Source: Candidatus Solibacter sp.
GTDB lineage: Bacteria; Acidobacteriota; Terriglobia; Bryobacterales; Bryobacteraceae
Reading direction: 5' to 3'
Length of the DNA: 42,681 nucleotides
Assembly (NCBI GenBank): GCA_013822245.1
Contig: PNKE01000051.1
Span: forward strand, 1-42,681
Below the pieces are notes generated by a model. That model was not told where the DNA came from, ran no database searches, and saw only the letters and a program-made list of their open reading frames with translations. The position numbers were made by a program, and so were the translations under genes. Each line of letters opens with the position of its first letter. The first letter of the stretch is position 1. Below, in pieces: positions 15,114 through 23,860 of this stretch.

Positions 15114-17031
15114 GAGTCCGCTCCACCGGCATATGCCCTTCACCCGGAAGACCTGTCACGCCGGCCCTCGAAGAGCCGGCCTGGATCAACAGCGCGCTCC
15201 CAAATGCACCCCAGAGTTGAAAACCTCCCGGCAACACCCCGCAACCCGCTCCGCCGGCTGCGCTTCGGCAGATTGTCCTTGCCTGCTCCGCCACTAATCG
15301 CCCTGCCAGGCCACCCGCGGCCATGGCTTCAATGCGGGCCCTCAACCGAGAGAGCGCACATTCGTATGTCACCGAAAACTCAGCCTTCGACTGCCTCCGC
15401 CGGACATTGTCGGGCAGTAGTCCGCTCAGGGATTCCCTGTGCAGCCACCGGTTCGAACGCCCGCGCGCCAACATCCGATCCGGAACCGCAAACCCGAATT
15501 CCACCGCCTGGCGCGTACGGTACGGATGCCGGATCTCCAGACTGAGCGACGCCAATTCCCGCTCCGACCATTCCCCGGCGCCAAGGTTGAACGGGTCTCG
15601 AAGAAGAGCCAGCTTCGCTCGTTTCCTTGGCGCCCGGACGGGCCGAGAACTCCGAGCCTCCAGCCGCGCCCGCATATCCACGGTCAGAATCCGTCGACCC
15701 GGCGCGGCGCCGTTCCGCGCCAGCCACCTCCGGTGCAACTCCAATGCCCGCTCCGGCAGCAAGCGTTTCACCGCCTGCCGCAGGGTACGGCAAGCTACGG
15801 ACCGGATACTGGAATCGGCCACGTCCCGCCGGATGCAGCGCGCCAACTCCCCGAACCGCCCGGCGCGCCACTCCTCGCCGTAATACTCGAACGATCCTCC
15901 CAGCCACTCATCCCCGCCCAGCCCTGTCAGGAGAACCCTCGCTCCCCTCGACCTCGCCAGTTGATGCAGCCCCAGGCTCATGATCCCGTTCGGATACGGC
16001 GGCACTTCGGCATACCTTTCCGCCCACGCCTTGAACCACTCGTAATCCGGATACGACGGCGCTACCTCATGCACCGTCACCCCAACGTGCTTCGCCACCG
16101 ACCGCGCGTACTCCAACTCGTCCGCGTCGCCCTGGCCCTCGAAGTCCAGCGTGTACCCCTCAAACCCCGGCGCGCAAAGCCGCCCCTGCTTGCTCAACCC
16201 GTCCGCCACCGCGAACAACGCCGACGAATCCAGCCCCCCGCTCACCTCATACGCCAGCGGCGCATGCGACCTCGACGTCCGCCTCACGATGTCGAACAGC
16301 AACGCCCGGTAATGCTCGATATACTCCTCGTCCAGCTTGTACACCAGCTCCGGCGCCGTCTCCGGCGCCCAATACCGCCGCGGCTTCGGTTCCCCGCCCG
16401 CCGCGAACATCCAGTGCGCCGGTTCGAGCCTCGTGATCTCTTCCCAAAGCGTCTCGGTCCGCGAGTGCCACTCGTCGGCGATGTACTCGGCCATCATCGC
16501 GTCGTTGATCCGCCGCGGGACCCACGGCAGTTCAAACATCGCGTGCAGTTCGCTCGCAACCACCAGCGACCGGCCGTTCCAGTGATACTGGAACGGCTTC
16601 ACCGCCATCCGGTCCCGCGCACAGAACGCCCGCTTGTGCCGTGCGTCCCAGATCAGCAGTCCGTAATCGCCGTCGATATGCTGAAGACACCCCTCGCCCC
16701 ACTCCTCATACGCCCGCAACACCAGTTCCGCGTCTGACCGGTTTCGCAGCCGCGCCCCACGCCCCAGCAACTCGGCCCGCAGTTCCTCCCAGTGATCCAC
16801 CCGCCCGTCCATCACCAGCACCAGCGACTCGTCTTCGTTCGCCCACGGCTGCGTCTCATCGAGCGACTCCGGCGTCGTGCACATCTGACAGTGCCCCAGC
16901 GCCACGTTCCCGTTCGCCCAATGCCGGATCCCGTCCGGACCCCGGTGCGTCATCGACGCCGTCATACGTTCGATCTCGCCCGGCTCCACCGGCCGCCCGT
17001 CAAAGTGGATAATCCCCGCGATCCCGCTCAT
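15100..17031 (-). CDS. lasso peptide cyclase (asparagine synthetase-like, C protein)
   Basis: 643 residues. The start at 17031 gives MSGIAGI, the exact place where AsnB begins with MCGI; the N-terminal nucleophile Cys2 is Ser, so the glutaminase half should be inactive, as in many lasso cyclases. The N-terminal Ntn-type domain spans about 1-200 (HRGPDGIRHW, DGDYGLLIWD). The ATP-pyrophosphatase domain has the PP-loop SGGLDSS at about 262-268 and LLTGLGGDEWLGG further on. This enzyme adenylates the core Asp9 side chain and closes the macrolactam. The start overlaps the B2 stop as ATGA. The C-terminal segment of about 60 residues is not conserved-looking and has a Cys/Gly-rich patch. Confidence 0.9.
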   Translation of the reverse strand: MSGIAGIIHFDGRPVEPGEIERMTASMTHRGPDGIRHWANGNVALGHCQMCTTPESLDETQPWANEDESLVLVMDGRVDHWEELRAELLGRGARLRNRSDAELVLRAYEEWGEGCLQHIDGDYGLLIWDARHKRAFCARDRMAVKPFQYHWNGRSLVVASELHAMFELPWVPRRINDAMMAEYIADEWHSRTETLWEEITRLEPAHWMFAAGGEPKPRRYWAPETAPELVYKLDEEYIEHYRALLFDIVRRTSRSHAPLAYEVSGGLDSSALFAVADGLSKQGRLCAPGFEGYTLDFEGQGDADELEYARSVAKHVGVTVHEVAPSYPDYEWFKAWAERYAEVPPYPNGIMSLGLHQLARSRGARVLLTGLGGDEWLGGSFEYYGEEWRAGRFGELARCIRRDVADSSIRSVACRTLRQAVKRLLPERALELHRRWLARNGAAPGRRILTVDMRARLEARSSRPVRAPRKRAKLALLRDPFNLGAGEWSERELASLSLEIRHPYRTRQAVEFGFAVPDRMLARGRSNRWLHRESLSGLLPDNVRRRQSKAEFSVTYECALSRLRARIEAMAAGGLAGRLVAEQARTICRSAAGGAGCGVLPGGFQLWGAFGSALLIQAGSSRAGVTGLPGEGHMPVERTLAET

Positions 17032-17453
17032 GCGGCCACAGCTCCCACCGGCTCCAACCGGGCATACCCGCCATCCGCCGCCGCCCCAATCACCGCGCGC
17101 CCGTCCAACTCCACCCACGCGTGCGCCTTGAACCCCTCTGTCGTCGAAACCCCGATGCAAAGCTCAGCTTCATACCCCGACGCCCGCAGCATCGCCTCGC
17201 CCACCAGCGCCACCACCAGGCACTTCGCCCCGGGTACGCGTCCCGCGCCGGCCATCGCCGCCCACGCGATCTGCTCCGCACTCAATCCGCTTCCGGCGCC
17301 CGCGATCAGCCCCATCGACCGCCTGGCCGCCTCATACGGCCCCACCCGCAGCGCCACCCGGCACATCGCCCCCATCATGAACGCGCATACCACGGCCAGC
17401 CGCTGCCGCCAGCCGCATTCAGACCACCTTTTCATGAAGCGCTTCAATGTCAT
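17028..17453 (-). CDS. lasso peptide leader peptidase (B2, transglutaminase-like)
   Basis: 141 residues with the Transglut_core3 pattern of lasso B2 proteins: GAKCLVVALVGEAMLR (Cys78) and FKAHAWVELDGRAVIG (His111, Asp117), giving a Cys-His-Asp protease triad. It cleaves the leader after the B1 protein has bound it. Length is normal for a stand-alone B2 protein. ATG at 17453 has no clear ribosome binding site; the in-frame ATG at 17435 is an alternative. It is the first gene of the minus-strand lasso operon and is transcribed away from the ABC exporter gene. Confidence 0.88.
   Translation of the reverse strand: MTLKRFMKRWSECGWRQRLAVVCAFMMGAMCRVALRVGPYEAARRSMGLIAGAGSGLSAEQIAWAAMAGAGRVPGAKCLVVALVGEAMLRASGYEAELCIGVSTTEGFKAHAWVELDGRAVIGAAADGGYARLEPVGAVAA
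17435..17446. promoter_or_regulatory. palindrome at the start of the B2 gene
   Basis: TGAAGCGCTTCA, a perfect 12-bp palindrome within the first codons of the B2 gene. It has the same TGAAG/CTTCA arms as the palindrome at 17502-17515. Candidate operator half of a pair. Confidence 0.35.
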
Positions 17454-17501
17454 CTAAATGTATGACAACGCTTGGCTTACGGATCGAAAAGCTACCCAAG
17501 A

Positions 17502-17515
17502 TGAAGTATACTTCA
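17502..17515. promoter_or_regulatory. palindrome in the divergent lasso promoter region
   Basis: TGAAGTATACTTCA, a perfect 14-bp palindrome in the AT-rich gap between the divergent lasso operon and ABC exporter genes. The central TATACT, present on both strands, could serve as a -10 element in either direction, so a bound regulator would control both units. Confidence 0.45.
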
Positions 17516-17575
17516 AGTCCAGGCAATGATGATCTGTATATCTGAAATTCTGTATCGGGAATTGGAATCCAGCGG

Positions 17576-19405
17576 TTGAGCGAATCCGCCGCAGCCTTGC
17601 TGAGGCAACGCCTCGACAGACTCGCCCGCGAGTTCCGTCACCTGCCTGCCACCGTTTTCCTCATCCGCCGCGCCGCCGGACGCTGGACCTTCGCCTGGGC
17701 CGCACTTCTCCTCGTCCAGGGATTCATCCCCATCCTCATCGTCCTGCTTTCGCGCCGCGCCGTCGATGCGCTGCTCTCCTCCATCAACACCCGTGAATTC
17801 GAACCGGCGCTGGCCACAGCCGCCCTGCTCGCCGCCACCCTGCTGGTCGGCGAACTGCTCACCGCCGCCGCCAGCCATGTCCGCACCGTCCAGGCCGAAC
17901 TCGTCCAGGACCATATCTTCGACCTCGTTCACGAACAGTCGGTCCGCGCCGACCTCGCCTTCTACGACTCAGCCGACTTCCACGACCACCTCCACCGCGC
18001 CCGCGCCGAAGCCGCCTACCGCCCCGTGCAACTGCTTGAGAACCTCGGCGTGGCCATCCAAAGCTCGCTCACCCTGCTGGGCTTTGCCGTAATCCTGATT
18101 TCCTATGCCTGGTGGCTGCCGCTGGTCTTCGTCGCCGGCGCTGTGCCGGCGCTGGCGATCCTGCTCCGGTCCAGCCTGCTTTTCCATCAATGGCGCCGCC
18201 GGGCCACCGCCTCCGAGCGCCGCACCTGGTATCTGGACTGGCTCCTCACCGCCACCCAAACCGCCGCCGAAATCCGCCTGTTCGACCTGGGCCGGCGTTT
18301 CGCAGCCGACTTCGGCAGCCTCCGCGCCAATCTGAGGACCGAACGCCTTGCCCTGTCGGCCCGCCAGGCCCGCGATCGTCTTTACGCCGCCCTCATCTCA
18401 TTCGCCGCCGCCGCCGCCATCGGCGCCTGGATCCTCCTGCAAGCCCTCTCCGGCCGCCTCACGCCCGGCGATCTGGTTCTGTTCTACCAGGCGTTGCAGC
18501 AGGGGCTGCGGCTCGTCCATTCCCTGCTCGGCAATGCCACGGAGATCTATGGCAGCAGCTTGTTCCTGGGCAACCTGTTCGAATTCCTCGAACTCCGCCC
18601 CCGGATCACTGCCCCCGACTGCCCCCAGTCCGTGCCCGAGCCGGTCACCCAGGGCATTGAACTCCGCAATGTCGGCTTCGCCTATCCCGGCAGCGGCTCC
18701 AGGGTGTTCGACAATTTCAGCCTCACCCTCCGGGCCGGCAGCATTACCGCCATCGTCGGCGCCAACGGGGCTGGGAAGTCCACACTCATCAAACTGCTCT
18801 GCCGCTTCTACGACCCCGCCAGCGGCTCCATCCTGCTCGACGGCATCGACCTGCGCCAGTTCGATCCCAGGCTGCTGCGCCGCTCCATCACCGCCCTGAT
18901 GCAGAACCCCGCCCGGTTCCACGCCACCTTCGCCCAGAACATCGCCCTCGGCGACCCACTCCACCCCGTTGACAATGAACGCCTGCGCTGCGCCGCCGCT
19001 GCCGCCGGCGCCTCTTCCATCGCCTCCGCGCTGCCCGATGGTTTCGATACCTCGCTCGGCCGCGAATTCGCTTCCGGCCATGAACTCTCCGCCGGCCAGT
19101 GGCAGCGCCTCGCCCTGGCCCGCGCCTTCTACCGCCAGGCGCAACTACTGATCCTCGACGAACCCACCTCCGCCATGGACCCCTGGGCCGAAGCCGACTG
19201 GCTCACCCGCTTCCGCACCCTCGCCGCCGGCCGTACAGCCCTGCTCATCACCCACCGCTTCACCGCCGCCCGCCACGCCGACACAATCCACGTCCTCGAC
19301 GCAGGCCGGATCGTCGAATCCGGCGCCCATCAACATCTGCTCTCCCTCGGCGGCAAATACGCTCAAGGCTGGCTGTCGCAACTCGGCCAGGCTGAAATCG
19401 AATGA
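17576..19405 (+). CDS. lasso peptide ABC exporter (fused permease-ATPase, D protein)
   Basis: 609 residues with an N-terminal six-TM exporter domain (about 1-320) and a nucleotide-binding domain (about 350-600): Walker A GANGAGKST near residue 395, signature ELSAGQWQRLALARA near 504, Walker B LLILDEPTSAMD near 524, and a switch His in LLITHRF. It is the usual half-transporter that exports, and gives immunity to, the mature lasso peptide. TTG start without a strong ribosome binding site. It is divergent from the biosynthetic operon and coupled by ATGA overlap to the next gene. Confidence 0.9.
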   Translation: MSESAAALLRQRLDRLAREFRHLPATVFLIRRAAGRWTFAWAALLLVQGFIPILIVLLSRRAVDALLSSINTREFEPALATAALLAATLLVGELLTAAASHVRTVQAELVQDHIFDLVHEQSVRADLAFYDSADFHDHLHRARAEAAYRPVQLLENLGVAIQSSLTLLGFAVILISYAWWLPLVFVAGAVPALAILLRSSLLFHQWRRRATASERRTWYLDWLLTATQTAAEIRLFDLGRRFAADFGSLRANLRTERLALSARQARDRLYAALISFAAAAAIGAWILLQALSGRLTPGDLVLFYQALQQGLRLVHSLLGNATEIYGSSLFLGNLFEFLELRPRITAPDCPQSVPEPVTQGIELRNVGFAYPGSGSRVFDNFSLTLRAGSITAIVGANGAGKSTLIKLLCRFYDPASGSILLDGIDLRQFDPRLLRRSITALMQNPARFHATFAQNIALGDPLHPVDNERLRCAAAAAGASSIASALPDGFDTSLGREFASGHELSAGQWQRLALARAFYRQAQLLILDEPTSAMDPWAEADWLTRFRTLAAGRTALLITHRFTAARHADTIHVLDAGRIVESGAHQHLLSLGGKYAQGWLSQLGQAEIE

Positions 19406-20514
19406 CCCCCGAACTTCAACTCGTCATCGCCGCGGCCCGTGTCCGGCCCTCCCCGCTGGCGATGGATCGGATCGCACAGATCCTCGCCGGCACCCTCGAT
19501 TGGTCCCTGGTCCTGGCGCTGGCCGCCGCCCACTCTGTCCGTCCGCCGGTCCTGAAGAACCTGGCCGCCTTCATGCCAACCGGACAGCGCGACCGTCTTC
19601 AATCGGAATGCGCGGCGATATCGGCCCACAACCTGTTGCTCGCGGGCGAACTGGCGCACGTCATGACAGCGCTAACCAACGCCGGAATTCCGGCGCTCGC
19701 ATTCAAGGGCCCTGTCCTCGCGCAACAACTCCATGGCGATGTGACGCTGCGCGAGTTCAGCGATCTCGACATCCAGGCCCCACGCCATCTCATCTGGCAG
19801 GCCGTCGAGATCCTGCGCCCTCTGGGCTATGAGTGCGAGCTCGGCCGCGGCGGCCGCGCCGCTGAGGCCTATCTCGATTCCGAATGCGAACTGATGTTGA
19901 CCCATCCGGCGGGCCATAGCGTTGACCTCCACTGGGCTTTCTCCGCTTCCTTCTATCGCCCGTTCCCGCTGCTTGTCCCCTCCCACCCGCAATCCGTGCA
20001 ACTGTTTGGCGCCGAAATCCGGACATTCTCCCCGGCCGACTGCGCCCTGTTCGCCATCGGCCACTTCTACCGCCACGGCTGCTGGTCGGCGAAAGGCGTC
20101 GCCGACACAGCGGCCGTACTCGAACGGCTCTCCAGCGATCAATGGCTCCAGGTTCTCGATGCCGCCGCCGCCATGGGCTGCCGGCGGATGGTGCTGTTCG
20201 CCGCCCGCGCTGCCGTGCACTTCCATCAAGCGCGACTGCCGCCGGCCGCCGGAATCGGCCCCGGGTCCGGCCCGAAATGGCTGGCCGGGGCGGTCGCGGC
20301 CTGTGAGCGGATGATCGTCAACTCGACCGCCGGAACCCCCGGCGCCATCCCCAGGCTGCGCCTCCGTCTCAGCCAGATCGATTCCCCTCTCGCCCGTATC
20401 CGCCATGCCACGCACTGGCTCGTTGCTCCCCGCAAAGCCCTGTGGTTGTCGCACCCGAAACCGGCGCTCCTGCTCCACTGTTTGACCCACCCACTGGCTG
20501 ATCGACGCCCTTGA
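19402..20514 (+). CDS. nucleotidyltransferase-like protein of lasso clusters (NTP_transf_5)
   Basis: 370 residues. The region ALAFKGPVLAQQLHGDVTLREFSDLDIQAP (about 98-127) carries the K-G and DLD pattern of uncharacterised NTP_transf_5 proteins, with a second VDLHWAF block (about 174-180). Proteins of this type recur in kinase-containing lasso clusters and may modify the phosphate or the peptide further, but no activity is established to my knowledge. The start overlaps the ABC gene stop (ATGA), so both are made together. The C-terminal third is Arg/Leu-rich and not recognised. Confidence 0.78.
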   Translation: MTPELQLVIAAARVRPSPLAMDRIAQILAGTLDWSLVLALAAAHSVRPPVLKNLAAFMPTGQRDRLQSECAAISAHNLLLAGELAHVMTALTNAGIPALAFKGPVLAQQLHGDVTLREFSDLDIQAPRHLIWQAVEILRPLGYECELGRGGRAAEAYLDSECELMLTHPAGHSVDLHWAFSASFYRPFPLLVPSHPQSVQLFGAEIRTFSPADCALFAIGHFYRHGCWSAKGVADTAAVLERLSSDQWLQVLDAAAAMGCRRMVLFAARAAVHFHQARLPPAAGIGPGSGPKWLAGAVAACERMIVNSTAGTPGAIPRLRLRLSQIDSPLARIRHATHWLVAPRKALWLSHPKPALLLHCLTHPLADRRP

Positions 20515-20563
20515 CGTCACACGCCAGACCGCCCGCCCCTCTGTATGGCACCGCCTGCCGCAA

Positions 20564-21307
20564 TCACCGCAATCGTTTGAGCCCGTAATACGTCAGCCCC
20601 ATCCACTCCTTCAGCGCCCGTTCGCTCCACATCAGCCCCTCGGCGTTCGGTATCAAATCCTGGGCCAGCCGCCCCTGCCTCACACGGTTGAAATCGGTCG
20701 CCAGCGCCGCCGGCCCGATCCCATGGCTGGAAAACTGCAGTATTGCGCGCCGCATATGGAACGCCGAGGTCACCAGCCCGACCCGGGTCCACCCCCTGCC
20801 ACGCACAATCGCCGCCATCGCCCGCGCCTCGTCCTCGGTGTTCAACACCGGCCCGGTCACCAGGATCTTCTCCTCCGCGACGCCCCGCGCCACCGCCACC
20901 CGCCGCGCCCTTTCCCCTTGCGACAGTTCCTTCCTGTCGTCGCCCGCCGACAGCACCAGCATCCCGGCCCGGCCCTGCTTCACCAGCCGGATCCCCGCCT
21001 CCAGCCTCTCCCCATGCGCCGCCCACTGCGGCTCACGATCCTCGCCCTGGTAATCCTCCAGATAGCCGCCCAGCACCAGGACCGCCTCATAGCCCCTGTC
21101 CGGCGTCCACGGCCCCTGGTAGCTCGCCTCCAACGTCCACAACAGCCCGTCGGCCACTGCGGGACAGCCCGCGAGGGCAACCAATGCCAGACCCGCCACC
21201 ACCGGCCAACGCTTCCGCTTCCACGCCCCGTAGCAGCACAGCCAGAACGCCAGTCCCGATGGCAGAATCAACGCTGGCAGCACCTTGTTCAACGTCAAGG
21301 CGTCCAT
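20564..21307 (-). CDS. YdcF-like DUF218 membrane protein
   Basis: 247 residues from ATG 21307. Two N-terminal TM segments (VLPALILPSGLAFWLCCYG and WPVVAGLALVALAGCPAVADG) precede a DUF218 domain with AVLVLGGYLEDYQGE, LSAGDDRKELSQGERA, TEDEARAMAA and TSAFHMRRA, the standard order of SanA/YdcF/ElyC proteins linked to envelope polysaccharide metabolism. The longer frame to 21475 is rejected because the ATG directly overlaps the upstream stop (TGATG), indicating coupling with the ligase gene. Confidence 0.85.
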   Translation of the reverse strand: MDALTLNKVLPALILPSGLAFWLCCYGAWKRKRWPVVAGLALVALAGCPAVADGLLWTLEASYQGPWTPDRGYEAVLVLGGYLEDYQGEDREPQWAAHGERLEAGIRLVKQGRAGMLVLSAGDDRKELSQGERARRVAVARGVAEEKILVTGPVLNTEDEARAMAAIVRGRGWTRVGLVTSAFHMRRAILQFSSHGIGPAALATDFNRVRQGRLAQDLIPNAEGLMWSERALKEWMGLTYYGLKRLR

Positions 21308-22635
21308 CACCTGGCGTCCAACCCCTCGCTCGCCGCCAGACCGGCCAGCCACGCCAAAGCCACCGCGTTTGCCGGAATGTACAGGTTGAAGTCCACCAGG
21401 CTGTGCAGCGCCATCGCCGCCAATGCCCCCGTCAGCCCCACCGCCAGCCACCAGTTCTTCCTCGTCCGCTCCCACCTCACAACCCGCACCACGCGCCAGA
21501 ACACATAGCCGGCCAGCGCCATCGCCACCGCGAATCCCACGTAGCCGGTCTCGGCCATCACCTGCAGATAGTCGTTATGCGCAAAATCCACCGTATGGGC
21601 CGGCGCCACGGTCTTATACCTCATGAACGCCTGCTCGTAGCTGCCCAGCCCGGCCCCAAGCACCGGAAAGGCCTCGATCATCCGGCCCGTCTCCCGGTAG
21701 ATCTCCGCTCTCGTGTCCTGCGTCACATCCTCGGTCTGCGCAAACGAAGCGAATCTCTGGATCAACTCGTCTGTCGGCAGATACACGAACATCCACAGCA
21801 GCCCCGCCGCCACAACCCCCACCGGCCAGAGCGTCCGCCACCATGACCGCCGCTCGTCCGGCGTCCGCTCCCACGCCCCCAACGCCAGCACTCCCGCGAT
21901 CCCAACCCCTCCCAGCGCCGCCAGAAATCCCATCCTCGACAGCGACGTCACCACGCCCAACATCATGCATGCCGCCATTGCCAGCCACACGCTGGCCCAC
22001 ACCGCCGCCCGGCCCGAACTGCTGTGCCTCGTCACGCCCTTGAGGTAGATCCAGATGCCCACCGCGGCCGCCACCGGCACGGCCATCTCCAGCAGGCCCG
22101 CATAGTGGTTGCGGTTCACATACGTTCCCACCGACGATGCAGCCGCCCCGCCACCCATCCGCGCAAACCAGAACTGCACAAGCCCCAATACGCTCTCCAG
22201 CCACGCCACCACAACCACCGGCGCCGCCGCCACCCACATCCGGTCCCGCCAGAGATAGCCCAGCCGCCGCGCCGCCAGCAACGCCGCCAGCGTCGCCATC
22301 AGCCGGATCAACTCCTCCACCGTGCGCGCCGGCGCCACGCTTAACTGCATCCACCCGTTCCTGTCCGCGCCCCGCCATACCTCCGCGCTCGCCGGCGAAA
22401 TCCGCTCCACCCAGTTCGCCGGCAACGGCATCAACTGCACCACGACAACCCCCGCCAGCGCCCAGCACAGCCCTTCCAGGATTCTGTCCCCGCGGCCCTC
22501 GGCGAACTGGCTCACGATTCCCATCGCCAGCAGCGCCGCCGCCACCCATGTCCATTCCGCCGGCACGACCCCTCCGCGCTGGAATACCGCCGTCCCCAAC
22601 GCCGCCGACATGCCGGCTAACAGTACCCAACGCAC
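21307..22635 (-). CDS. O-antigen ligase / Wzy-type polysaccharide polymerase
   Basis: 442 residues, about ten to twelve TM helices. The family loop motifs are visible: GTYVNRNHYAGLLEMAVP (about 170-187), the periplasmic VLGAGLGSYEQAF, HNDYLQVMAETG (about 348-359), and HSLVDFNLYIPANA near the C-terminus. Such proteins transfer or polymerise undecaprenyl-linked glycans at the outer face of the inner membrane. GTG start with AAAGGG upstream. It heads a two-gene unit with the DUF218 gene, next to glycosyltransferase genes, which supports an exopolysaccharide role. Confidence 0.85.
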   Translation of the reverse strand: MRWVLLAGMSAALGTAVFQRGGVVPAEWTWVAAALLAMGIVSQFAEGRGDRILEGLCWALAGVVVVQLMPLPANWVERISPASAEVWRGADRNGWMQLSVAPARTVEELIRLMATLAALLAARRLGYLWRDRMWVAAAPVVVVAWLESVLGLVQFWFARMGGGAAASSVGTYVNRNHYAGLLEMAVPVAAAVGIWIYLKGVTRHSSSGRAAVWASVWLAMAACMMLGVVTSLSRMGFLAALGGVGIAGVLALGAWERTPDERRSWWRTLWPVGVVAAGLLWMFVYLPTDELIQRFASFAQTEDVTQDTRAEIYRETGRMIEAFPVLGAGLGSYEQAFMRYKTVAPAHTVDFAHNDYLQVMAETGYVGFAVAMALAGYVFWRVVRVVRWERTRKNWWLAVGLTGALAAMALHSLVDFNLYIPANAVALAWLAGLAASEGLDAR

Positions 22636-22808
22636 GTTTAACTACCCTTTCGCGCCGCCGCGCCTTCGCTCCCGTTCACTTTCCTCGTGCGGCGGCGGTA
22701 CGAGATAGAATACACCGAACCCAAAGCCGTCCGCCGCCGCCGCCGCCGGGCCAGGCTCCTCCATTGCGCGCGGCGCCGCCCGCTCCGCCGAAATGCCGCT
22801 ATGCGCTG

Positions 22809-23858
22809 TTAGGGCGCCGCCGGGAAGCTTGCCGCCGCCCGCTCCACGTCTTCCGTCCATGCCTGCACCAGGCCCAATTCCGGCTTGTCGATCACGCCTG
22901 TCCGGACAAGGGCTTCGTAGCAGATCAGCAGGTTTTCCCCGAGCCGCTGCGCACCCGGCCTGAGGCTTAGCCGCTGGAGCTCCTCACAGATCCCGCGGTT
23001 GTTCAGGTATCCGGGCACCTCGTCCTGGAAATCCCTCATCAGGTTGTGGACGTTGCGTTCCTGGAACAGGTCAGCTTCGTGGAAAAGCAGCGGCCACCCG
23101 TTTTCCCAGGCGATCCGCTGAGCGACGAAACCGCGCCAGATGTCCGTCATCCTGAAGGTGCAAGAGGAAGGAAGGTACATCAGCGGGTAAGCTTCCGGGA
23201 ACCATGTGGTGTTCTGGCTGTTGAACGGGCACCACGCGCCCGGCTTCAGCGCCACGCTGAATCCGGCGCTGAACTCGCCGGGCGGCGGGAACAGGAGCCG
23301 GTAGACCGCGTCGACGTCCGGATCGCCGTCAACCAATCCCTGCTGGATCGGGGACCGGATCCCGGCCTCGGTGAGCGAACCGGGTTCGGGTTGCGGTTTA
23401 CGGATTTCATCCAGAGGCAACCCGCGCGGCCAGATCATCGCGCTGGAGAATAGCGCGTATACGTTTACCCAACCCTGGATCTCAACCACCCGCGCCCGCG
23501 CCTCACGCCGCCGCTGGCGCCAGAATGCAGGCTTCGGCAGGTTGTCGTCGTCGGTTTCCACGATCACCGGCGAAGCCGCGGCCATGGCCATCAGGTAGCC
23601 GAGGTTTTTCCTTGCGTAATGCCGCTTCGGCAGTAACCCGGCCAGCTTCCAGCCGCTCTGCTCCTGCTCGGCGATCGGCACGAACCGGCAATGATCGATG
23701 CTGAAGTCAGGCGGACTCGGCACGTCTCCGACGACATAAAAGCCGTATCCGGCTTCGGCGCACCCCTGCGCAAGAGCCCTGAGAACCGCATTGGGTCCGG
23801 CGATGGAGGTGACCACCACAGCGCCGGCCTGCCCGGCTTGCGGCGAATGATTCTCCAT
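22809..23858 (-). CDS. STELLO (DUF288)-like glycosyltransferase
   Basis: 349 residues from ATG 23858, chosen because GGGGGAG lies eight bases upstream and only 2 bp separate it from the preceding stop. The segment RHYARKNLGYLMAMAAASPVIVETDDDNLP (about 77-106) is the hallmark of STELLO/DUF288 proteins, with the DDD metal-binding cluster. Later blocks (SAGFSVALKP, SQNTTWFPEAYPLMYLPSSCTFRMTDIWRGFVAQRIAWENG) also fit. Plant STELLO proteins are Golgi proteins of cellulose synthesis; bacterial members are uncharacterised. The linked GT2 gene upstream indicates polysaccharide or glycoconjugate synthesis. Confidence 0.72.
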   Translation of the reverse strand: MENHSPQAGQAGAVVVTSIAGPNAVLRALAQGCAEAGYGFYVVGDVPSPPDFSIDHCRFVPIAEQEQSGWKLAGLLPKRHYARKNLGYLMAMAAASPVIVETDDDNLPKPAFWRQRRREARARVVEIQGWVNVYALFSSAMIWPRGLPLDEIRKPQPEPGSLTEAGIRSPIQQGLVDGDPDVDAVYRLLFPPPGEFSAGFSVALKPGAWCPFNSQNTTWFPEAYPLMYLPSSCTFRMTDIWRGFVAQRIAWENGWPLLFHEADLFQERNVHNLMRDFQDEVPGYLNNRGICEELQRLSLRPGAQRLGENLLICYEALVRTGVIDKPELGLVQAWTEDVERAAASFPAAP

Positions 23859-23860
23859 AT

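Noticed and set aside
14874-15143. 89-residue minus-strand frame covering the lasso precursor
   Set aside because: It is out of frame with the precursor, lacks a leader or core pattern and overlaps the cyclase end; the 47-residue frame has the ribosome binding site and all lasso signatures.
22642-22860. 72-residue minus-strand frame between the O-antigen ligase and STELLO-like genes
   Set aside because: Low-complexity Gly/Ala/Arg translation overlapping the 3' end of the STELLO-like gene; no ribosome binding site.
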